A program made the position numbers and the translations under genes. From the NCBI GenBank assembly GCA_946539175.1, contig CAMNHH010000074.1, forward strand, positions 1 to 10,798: 10,798 bases of DNA, given 5' to 3'. Source of the stretch: an uncultured Clostridia bacterium. Lineage in GTDB: Bacteria > Bacillota > Clostridia > Oscillospirales > Oscillospiraceae. Under the pieces are notes generated by a model. That model made no database searches and had not been told where the DNA came from. It saw only the letters and a list, made by a program, of their open reading frames with translations. Of this stretch, positions 1 to 4,869 are shown piece by piece; position 1 is the first letter of the stretch, and every line of letters starts with the position of its first letter.

Positions 1-1137
1 AAGGGCGCCAACAAGAAGATGTTTGAAAACCGGCTCCGGGCCAACGTGGCCCGGCGGATGCGGCCCTTCGGGGACTTCAAGGTCTCTATTTTGCAGTCCA
101 CCGTCTACGTGGAGCCGGAAAACGAGCTCTGCGACCTGGACGGGGCCTGGGAGGCCTGCCATACCATCTTCGGGGCCGTGTCCATCTGCCGTTCCCGCCC
201 CTGCGAGAAGAACGAGGACGCCATCTTTGAGGCGGTCTGCAACTACTTAGGCGACGACCTGGCCGCCGCCCGGTCCTTTAAGGTGGAGTCCAAGCGCTCC
301 GACAAGCGCTTCCCCCTGAACTCCATTCAGCTGTCCCAGGCCATCGGCGGGCGGCTGGCGGAGGCCTATCCGGAGGTGGCGGTGGACGTGCACCATCCCG
401 ACTACACCGTCTACGTGGAGGTCCGGGACTTCGCCGCCTACGTCCACGGCCCGGCGGAGCCCGGGGCGGGCGGTCTGCCCACCGGCGTGGGCGGCCGGGC
501 GGCGGTGCTGCTCTCCGGCGGCATCGACTCTCCCGTGGCGGGCTATATGATCGCCAAGCGGGGTGTGGAGCTGGAGGCCATCCACTTCTTCTCCTACCCT
601 TACACCTCGGAGCTGGCCAAGGACAAGGTGCTGGAGCTGGCCCGGCGCATGGCCCGCTACTGCGGCCGCATGACCGTGGACGTGGTGGGCTTCACGGAGA
701 TCCAGGAGGCCATCCGGGACAACTGCCCGGAGGAATACTTCACCATCATCATGCGTAGATTTATGATGCGGATCGCGGAGCGCATTGCCCGGGACCACGG
801 CTGCGAGTGCCTGGTCACCGGCGAGAACCTGGGCCAGGTGGCCTCCCAGACCATGCAGGCCATGGCCGTCACCCACGCGGTGGTGGACATGCCCGTGTTC
901 CACCCGCTGATCGGCATGGACAAGGAGGAGATCGTCACCATCGCCCGCCGCATCGACACCCTGGAGACCTCCATCCTGCCCTACGAGGACTGCTGCACCG
1001 TCTTCACCCCCAAGCACCCCAAGACCAAGCCCAAGCTGAGCGAGGCGGAAAAAATCGAGCAGAAGCTCGACGTGGAAGGCCTGATCGCCCGCGCCATCGA
1101 AAACACCGAGCTGGTGAAGATCCGCTATCAGGGCTGA
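1..1137 (+). CDS. thiI: tRNA 4-thiouridine synthetase ThiI (5' truncated by window edge)
   Basis: ThiI adenylates U8 of tRNA and transfers sulfur, supplied by a cysteine desulfurase, to make 4-thiouridine; in many bacteria it also supplies sulfur for the thiamine thiazole. The frame is open from base 1, and the KGANKK stretch before the first visible ATG (19) matches the family's conserved KGxNRR segment, so the true start lies upstream and perhaps 15-20 residues are missing. A THUMP-type RNA-binding region fills roughly the first 150 visible residues. The PP-loop ATP-binding motif SGGIDSPVAGYM is at about residues 172-183 of the fragment, followed by the family signatures EYFTIIMRRFMMRIAE, TGENLGQVASQT and PYEDCCTVFTPKHPKTKP. 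The protein stops soon after that last motif, so it lacks the C-terminal rhodanese domain of E. coli ThiI and belongs to the shorter class common in Firmicutes. No clear intrinsic terminator follows it. Confidence 0.95.
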   Translation, partial: KGANKKMFENRLRANVARRMRPFGDFKVSILQSTVYVEPENELCDLDGAWEACHTIFGAVSICRSRPCEKNEDAIFEAVCNYLGDDLAAARSFKVESKRSDKRFPLNSIQLSQAIGGRLAEAYPEVAVDVHHPDYTVYVEVRDFAAYVHGPAEPGAGGLPTGVGGRAAVLLSGGIDSPVAGYMIAKRGVELEAIHFFSYPYTSELAKDKVLELARRMARYCGRMTVDVVGFTEIQEAIRDNCPEEYFTIIMRRFMMRIAERIARDHGCECLVTGENLGQVASQTMQAMAVTHAVVDMPVFHPLIGMDKEEIVTIARRIDTLETSILPYEDCCTVFTPKHPKTKPKLSEAEKIEQKLDVEGLIARAIENTELVKIRYQG

Positions 1138-1203
1138 ACGCAGGGACAAGCAACGCCTGTCCGCCCTGCCGACAATTGAAAATCGAAAACAGAAAATGTG
1201 GCG

Positions 1204-1227
1204 TCGTTCAAATTGCCATTTGAACGA
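1204..1227. repeat. Perfect 10-bp hairpin, first inside the intergenic element
   Basis: TCGTTCAAAT (1204-1213) pairs perfectly with ATTTGAACGA (1218-1227) across a four-base loop, TGCC. The stem is AT-rich and has no following T-tract, so it is a poor candidate for an intrinsic terminator. It is one of two hairpins enclosed by the heptad-repeat ends. Confidence 0.7.
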
Positions 1228-1266
1228 GGAACATGATCTGCTCTCGTTTTGATGTATTACAATTTC

Positions 1267-1292
1267 ATTTTGCAGATGGAAATCTGCAAAAT
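1267..1292. repeat. Perfect 11-bp hairpin with GGAA loop, second inside the element
   Basis: ATTTTGCAGAT (1267-1277) pairs perfectly with ATCTGCAAAAT (1282-1292). The loop GGAA fits the GNRA tetraloop class, which would make a stable RNA hairpin if the region is transcribed. There is no T-tract after it. It lies about 55 bases before the pncC start. Confidence 0.7.
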
Positions 1293-1348
1293 ACCTTCAT
1301 TTTCAATTTTCAACTGTCAATTATCAATTACAGAAAGGAGCCGTCGCC

Positions 1349-1840
1349 ATGACGCCTCATAAAATCACCCAAGTCGAGGTTCTGGTCCAGCGATTGAAGG
1401 ATCTGGAAAAAACAGTCGCCACCGCCGAGTCCTGCACCGGGGGGCTTCTGGGCAAGTCCATCACCGACGTGTCCGGCAGCTCCGCCGTGTACCCCGGCGG
1501 CGTCATCTCCTACAGCAGCCGGATCAAGCACGAGATCCTGGGGGTGGAGCAGCAGCTGCTGGATACCCTGGGGCCCGTTTCCGGCTCCGTGGCCCGGCAG
1601 ATGGCCGAGGGGGTCCGCCGGGTCATCGGCGCCGATTTCGGCGTCAGCGTCACCGGCATCGCGGGCCCCAACTCCGACGACAGCGGCAAGCCCGTTGGCC
1701 TGGTGTACGTCGCCGCCTCCGACGGCCACAGCGGTCTGATCCGGGAGTGTCACTTTGAAGGGGACCGGGCCGCCGTCCGGGCCCAGGCCGCCGAAGCCGC
1801 GGCGGATCTGGTGCTGCGCATTCTTGAGAATTTAGAATAA
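1349..1840 (+). CDS. pncC: Nicotinamide-nucleotide amidohydrolase (CinA C-terminal domain, PncC)
   Basis: PncC hydrolyses nicotinamide mononucleotide to nicotinate mononucleotide and ammonia, recycling the pyridine ring into NAD synthesis in the cytoplasm. At 163 residues it is the stand-alone CinA C-terminal domain, without the N-terminal molybdopterin-binding-like domain of full CinA. Visible family motifs are TAESCTGGLLGKSITDVSGSS (residues 25-45, holding the SCTGG active-site loop), GGVISYSSRIKHEILGV (50-66), GPVSGSVARQMAEGVR (75-90) and SVTGIAGPNS with the following GKPVGLVYVA (100-122). The start is ATG 1349, with AAAGGAG at 1334-1340 eight bases before it. The intergenic repeat element ends directly before this ribosome binding site. 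A promoter could not be fixed; TACAAT at 1258-1263 is a possible -10 but no convincing -35 goes with it. Confidence 0.93.
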   Translation: MTPHKITQVEVLVQRLKDLEKTVATAESCTGGLLGKSITDVSGSSAVYPGGVISYSSRIKHEILGVEQQLLDTLGPVSGSVARQMAEGVRRVIGADFGVSVTGIAGPNSDDSGKPVGLVYVAASDGHSGLIRECHFEGDRAAVRAQAAEAAADLVLRILENLE

Positions 1841-1855
1841 AAACAGGAAATTATC

Positions 1856-1899
1856 AGCAGAACACACAAAAATTGCACGCAATTTTTGTGTGTTCTGCT
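1856..1899. repeat. Perfect 21-bp inverted repeat between pncC and the VanZ-like gene
   Basis: The arm 1856-1876 (AGCAGAACACAC then AAAAATTGC) is the exact reverse complement of 1879-1899, leaving two unpaired bases, or a 20-bp stem with a CACG loop. An A-run sits in the left arm and a T-run in the right arm, so the structure is symmetric. It could act as a weak bidirectional terminator, since T5 follows the inner TTGCACGCAA core, or be a member of a repeat family. It ends only seven bases before the GGAGG of the next gene. Confidence 0.65.
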
Positions 1900-1919
1900 C
1901 TGACCGGAGGGGGGACGAT

Positions 1920-2339
1920 ATGCTGAAACAAATCGCAAAGCGAAGTCTGACTGTGATATGGCTTGCGGTCCTGTTTCGAATCACCGTGTTTCGGGATCAT
2001 TGCTTCTCCCACGGGCTTTTCTCGGGTCGGGTGGAGCCGGAGGCCTTTGCCTATTACGTCAAGCTGGTCCGGGCGGAGAACTGGCGCTATTTCAGCTATC
2101 TGTTCGTGGGAAATCTGATCTGGTTTTTCCCTGCGGGCCTCCTGGTCCGGCTCCGGGGCGGGAGACTGTGGCAGGCGGCTTTGGCGGGCTTCGGCCTGTC
2201 CATGCTGGTGGAAACGGCGCAGTTCGTCCTGGGCTCCGGGGTTTCGGAGCTGGACGATCTGATCCTGAACACGCTCGGAGCCCTGCTGGGCTATGGGGCG
2301 GCGGCGCTTTGCCAGAGGCTGCGCGCCGGAAAGGATTAA
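1920..2339 (+). CDS. VanZ-family membrane protein
   Basis: A 139-residue integral membrane protein of the VanZ-like family. The founding member, VanZ, gives low-level teicoplanin resistance; most chromosomal homologues have no assigned function, so a resistance role should not be assumed. Hydrophobic segments are at about residues 9-24, 60-77, 85-103 and 113-130. Family-like signatures are YLFVGNLIWFFPAGLL (60-75), where the family has a conserved GN...FxPxG pattern, and ETAQFVLGSGVSELDDLILNTLGALLGY (98-125), matching the E-x-x-Q...R/S-x-x-D-x-D/x-D-x-x-x-N-x-x-G motif. ATG 1920 is preferred because GGAGGGGGG lies five bases upstream; an in-frame GTG at 1890 falls inside the inverted repeat and has no such site. 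The gene runs convergently into the Fe-S/thioredoxin gene, with a hairpin between them. Confidence 0.88.
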   Translation: MLKQIAKRSLTVIWLAVLFRITVFRDHCFSHGLFSGRVEPEAFAYYVKLVRAENWRYFSYLFVGNLIWFFPAGLLVRLRGGRLWQAALAGFGLSMLVETAQFVLGSGVSELDDLILNTLGALLGYGAAALCQRLRAGKD

Positions 2340-2343
2340 AAAG

Positions 2344-2369
2344 CGGCAGACGCCGGCGGGCGTCTGCCG
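2344..2369. terminator. Bidirectional intrinsic terminator between convergent genes
   Basis: CGGCAGACGCC (2344-2354) pairs perfectly with GGCGTCTGCCG (2359-2369) around a GGCG loop: an 11-bp GC-rich stem. On the - strand it is followed by GCTTTTTAA, a good T-tract that would end the five-gene operon. On the + strand it is followed by a weaker TTTG and would end the VanZ-like gene, whose stop codon is five bases before it. Confidence 0.85.
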
Positions 2370-2375
2370 TTTGCT

Positions 2376-3815
2376 TCAACTTGCCTGTCGGTACAGCGCC
2401 TCCAGCAGCTCCGCAGTGACGGAGCCGGGGGCGTTGTAGAGGACCTTGCCTTCCCGGTCCAGAACCACGGTATGGGGCAGCATGGAGCCTGCCCCCAGCA
2501 GGGCGGTGGTCTCGCCGTTCTCATCCACGGCGAAGGCGAGCCCCAGACCCGAGGCCTCCACCCAGGTGGGGACGTCCTCCGTGATCAGACCGGAATGGAT
2601 GGCCAGCACCGCCGCGTCCGGGTGGGCCGCCGCGAAGGCCTCAAAGGCGGGCAGCTCCTTGACGCAGGGGGCGCACCAGGTGGCCCAGAGATTCAGCACC
2701 ACCGGCTGTCCCCGGTGCTCGGAGAGGCGGAAGACCTGGCCGCCGAGGGTTTGTATGCTGAAATCCGGCAGGCTTTTGCCGGGCTCGCTGCCCGTCTCGG
2801 GGGCGGCTGTCGCGGGGACAGGCTCCGCTCCGGCGGCGAAGGGAACGTTATAACAGATCAGCGCCCCCGCCAGGACGGCCAGCGCCAGGCCCCAGGCGAT
2901 CAGGCTTCTTTTGCGGGCGCTCTTTTCGCTTTGGGAGCCGCCCGCCGCGTTCTGCGCGTCCGGAAGCCGTATACGCCCCGCCCGCAGACTGATGGCCTGT
3001 TCCGGGCAGCGGGAGACGCACTTGCCGCAGGCGATGCACTCCCGGTCGCCCACCCGGCGGATGTCCATGGGGCAGACCCGCAGGCAGGTACCGCAGTCGG
3101 TGCAGCGGGCCCGGTCCAGCTTGATCCCCACCAGGGCCAGCCGGGTCATCAGACCGTAGAGGGCTCCCAGGGGGCAGAGAAAGCGGCAAAAGGCCCGGTA
3201 GAGAAACACGCAGGCCAGGAGAATCAGCGCCAGCAGGATCAGCTTGTTGAGAAACAGCCCCCCCAGCATCCCCCGCAAAGCGGCATTGGCTGGATGCAGC
3301 AGCAGGGCTGCGGCTCCCTCCAGGGTCCCGGCGGGGCAGATATACTTGCAGAAGGCCGGCAGGGGCAGACTCCGAAAGGCGGACCACAGGGGCAGGACCA
3401 CGACCAACACCGCCAGCAGAGCGTACTTGAGCCAGGACAGGCGTCGGGTGATTTTTCCTTTTTTCAGCTTGGGACCGGGCAGCCTGTGCAGCAGCTCCTG
3501 GATCAGCCCGAAGGGACAGAGCCAGCCGCAGATGGTCCGGCCCAGGCTCATGCCGAAGAGCAGCAGGATGCCGATCACGTAGAAGGCCGGACGCTTGGCG
3601 GAGGCGGCAATGGCGTTCTGCAGCGCACCCAGGGGGCAGGCCCCCACGGCGGCGGGGCAGGAATAGCAATTGAGCCCCGGCACGCAGAGCGCCTTGGTGC
3701 CGCCCTGGTAGATATCCCCCTCCACAAAGCCCTTCAGATTGGCGTTGTAGAGCAGGGCGGCGTAGAGCTGCACCAGCCGCCGGGTGCTGGGGCGGCGAAG
3801 GCCGTTTTTTTTCAT
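2376..3815 (-). CDS. Membrane 4Fe-4S (NapH/CcoG-like) protein fused to a TlpA-like thioredoxin domain
   Basis: Residues here are counted from ATG 3815 (479 residues). The N-terminal part follows a membrane 4Fe-4S protein family frequent in Clostridia: a hydrophobic segment at about 13-27, then the cysteine cluster CVPGLNCYSCPAAVGACP (44-61), membrane segments near 78-95, 128-145 and 189-206, and CGWLCP (96-101), CKYICP (156-161) and CRFLCP (210-215). Two ferredoxin-type clusters follow, CTDCGTCLRVCP (238-249) and CIACGKCVSRCP (260-271). A further membrane segment (about 305-322) leads to a TlpA/ResA-like thioredoxin domain with active site WCAPC (380-384). The predicted topology puts the ferredoxin in the cytoplasm and the thioredoxin outside, which suggests electron transfer across the membrane to extracytoplasmic thiols. 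It is the last gene of the - strand operon. An alternative start is TTG 3824, with GGAG about ten bases upstream; ATG 3815 lies directly after the upstream stop codon. The family usually ends after the ferredoxin part, so the fusion is notable. Confidence 0.87.
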   Translation of the reverse strand: MKKNGLRRPSTRRLVQLYAALLYNANLKGFVEGDIYQGGTKALCVPGLNCYSCPAAVGACPLGALQNAIAASAKRPAFYVIGILLLFGMSLGRTICGWLCPFGLIQELLHRLPGPKLKKGKITRRLSWLKYALLAVLVVVLPLWSAFRSLPLPAFCKYICPAGTLEGAAALLLHPANAALRGMLGGLFLNKLILLALILLACVFLYRAFCRFLCPLGALYGLMTRLALVGIKLDRARCTDCGTCLRVCPMDIRRVGDRECIACGKCVSRCPEQAISLRAGRIRLPDAQNAAGGSQSEKSARKRSLIAWGLALAVLAGALICYNVPFAAGAEPVPATAAPETGSEPGKSLPDFSIQTLGGQVFRLSEHRGQPVVLNLWATWCAPCVKELPAFEAFAAAHPDAAVLAIHSGLITEDVPTWVEASGLGLAFAVDENGETTALLGAGSMLPHTVVLDREGKVLYNAPGSVTAELLEALYRQAS

Positions 3816-3816
3816 C

Positions 3817-3963
3817 TTATCCAAGGCCGATACACTCCGTACAGATATTGGCGGCCTTGGCCAGCACGTCCCGCAGGCCGCCGTTGAGAACGCCCGCCAG
3901 GATCAGACCCAGGGCCAGGACCAGCAGAGCCAGCCGCAGGCAGTTCAGCTTTTTTCCTTCCAT
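3817..3963 (-). CDS. CD1871A-type CXXC-motif membrane microprotein
   Basis: This 48-residue ORF is easily missed by length cut-offs. Translation from ATG 3963 gives a basic N-terminus, a single hydrophobic segment (about residues 9-26), a short amphipathic stretch, and the ending KAANICTECIGLG with a CXXC pair (C41, C44). That ending matches what I recall of the CD1871A family of small CXXC proteins from Clostridioides and relatives, which sit beside 4Fe-4S and TlpA genes. The start codon overlaps the stop of the upstream TlpA gene (TGATG), and its TAA stop lies next to or inside the next gene's start, so translational coupling on both sides is likely. The single membrane segment would place the CXXC pair on one face of the membrane, where it could relay electrons or thiols between the Fe-S protein and the lipoprotein. 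That role is inferred from context. Confidence 0.8.
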   Translation of the reverse strand: MEGKKLNCLRLALLVLALGLILAGVLNGGLRDVLAKAANICTECIGLG

Positions 3964-4844
3964 CAGCCCAGCTTGGTGACGGTGAGGGTCATTTCATCTC
4001 CCTCGGCCCGGACGAAGAGCTCGTCGGTGCCGGAGTAGTCGTAGCCCTCGGGCAGGGAGAGGATCTGCAGGTGGTAGGCGTAGGGCTCGCCGCTGAATTC
4101 GACCACGCCCTGCTCGTCGGCAATCACGGGCACGCAGGATTCCTCGGTGCAGAAGTTCACGACGCAGCCGGGCACGGGGCTGCCGTTCTGGTCCAGCACG
4201 GTGATCCGGTAGGCGGCGCTGCCGGGTGCGGCGGCGCTGTCGCCCAGATAGGTGTCAAACAGCGTTCGGAACTCCTCCACGCCGGTCTTGGCGCCGGTCT
4301 CCATCCAGACCACGGTGCGGCTCTGGTCCACCAGCAGGCTGGTGGGAATGGCCGTCACGTTGAAGGTCAGAGCCAGGGCGTAATCCTCATCCTGGCCCAT
4401 GGGGAAGCTGAGCCCCTTGTCAGCGGCCACGCCCCGGATCACGGCCAGATTGTCGTTGGGCTCCACGGACAGGGCAATGACGCCGACCCGGTCTTTGTAT
4501 TGCTGATAGGCCTGCTCCAGGAAGGGAAACTCCGTCATACAGGGAGGACACCAGCTGGCCCAGAGGTTGATCAGCACCAGCTTATAGTCCTCCAGAGCCT
4601 TGGACAGGGTGAAGCCCTGGCCGTCGGCGGTTTTGACCTGGAAGTCGGGCAGCACGGTGCCCACCTTGCCCTTGCCGGACAGGGAGGACCACTCGTTGGG
4701 GCCGGGGCCGGGGGCAGTGGCGTGGGCGGTTTCCACGGGGGGCTCCGTGGTGACGGGGGCAGTGCTGACGGCGGTCTGGCCGCCGCAGGCGGCCAGCAGA
4801 CCCAGCAGCAGGATGAGGCACAGACAGATTGCGATTTGTTTCAT
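3963..4844 (-). CDS. TlpA/ResA-like thioredoxin lipoprotein with C-terminal beta domain
   Basis: A 293-residue predicted lipoprotein. The signal peptide (residues 1-19) ends in a lipobox, LLAAC, with C20 as the lipidated residue; a Thr/Pro/Ala-rich linker reaches about residue 60. The thioredoxin domain covers about 62-200, with active site WCPPC (98-102) and the cis-proline segment AIPTS (165-169), typical of TlpA/ResA-type thiol-disulfide oxidoreductases acting outside the membrane. A C-terminal module (about 212-292), ITVLDQNGSPVPG onwards, resembles carboxypeptidase-regulatory or prealbumin-like beta domains and carries three cysteines (C227, C232, C237). ATG 4844 has GGAGG at 4854-4858. 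The gene starts 25 bases after the nuclease gene and overlaps the next by one base. The likely partner is the membrane 4Fe-4S protein encoded downstream. Its substrate is unknown. Confidence 0.9.
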   Translation of the reverse strand: MKQIAICLCLILLLGLLAACGGQTAVSTAPVTTEPPVETAHATAPGPGPNEWSSLSGKGKVGTVLPDFQVKTADGQGFTLSKALEDYKLVLINLWASWCPPCMTEFPFLEQAYQQYKDRVGVIALSVEPNDNLAVIRGVAADKGLSFPMGQDEDYALALTFNVTAIPTSLLVDQSRTVVWMETGAKTGVEEFRTLFDTYLGDSAAAPGSAAYRITVLDQNGSPVPGCVVNFCTEESCVPVIADEQGVVEFSGEPYAYHLQILSLPEGYDYSGTDELFVRAEGDEMTLTVTKLG

Positions 4845-4869
4845 CGTTTCATTCCTCCATGGAAGTTGA

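Larger units (their letters stand above)
1171..1331. repeat. Intergenic inverted-repeat element with heptad-repeat ends (MITE-like)
   Basis: This AT-rich block fills most of the gap between thiI and pncC. Its ends are imperfect inverted repeats: 1171-1190 matches the reverse complement of 1299-1318 at 17 of 20 positions. Both ends are built from a 7-base unit. On the right the + strand reads four successive units of the form TNTCAAY (1301-1307, 1308-1314, 1315-1321, 1322-1328). On the left the complementary unit is seen as ATTGAAA (1175-1181), ATCGAAA (1182-1188) and ACAGAAA (1189-1195). Two perfect hairpins lie between the ends. No ORF of note is inside. The architecture resembles a small non-autonomous repeat or MITE, but copy number and target-site duplication cannot be judged from one window. 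Confidence 0.6.

Noticed and set aside
247..1149. A 300-codon - strand open frame over thiI.
   Set aside because: It is His/Gly/Val-rich shadow translation; thiI on the + strand carries the PP-loop and family motifs throughout.
1141..1168. Possible thiI terminator hairpin (CAGGGACA against TGTCCGCCCTG).
   Set aside because: The pairing needs a bulge and is not followed by a T-tract, so it was not called.
1171..1331. CRISPR array or tandem-repeat locus suggested by the heptads.
   Set aside because: The units are only 7 bases, contiguous and inverted at the two ends, with no spacers.
1890..1919. A GTG start at 1890 for the VanZ-like gene.
   Set aside because: It lies inside the 21-bp inverted repeat and lacks a ribosome binding site; ATG 1920 has one at good spacing.
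1920..2339. Glycopeptide resistance determinant because of VanZ similarity.
   Set aside because: No other van gene is nearby, and VanZ-like proteins are common chromosomal genes without shown resistance function.
2472..3887. A 471-codon + strand open frame over the Fe-S/thioredoxin gene.
   Set aside because: The translation is rich in Gln, Gly and His with no recognisable motif, while the - strand frame has clear ferredoxin and thioredoxin motifs.
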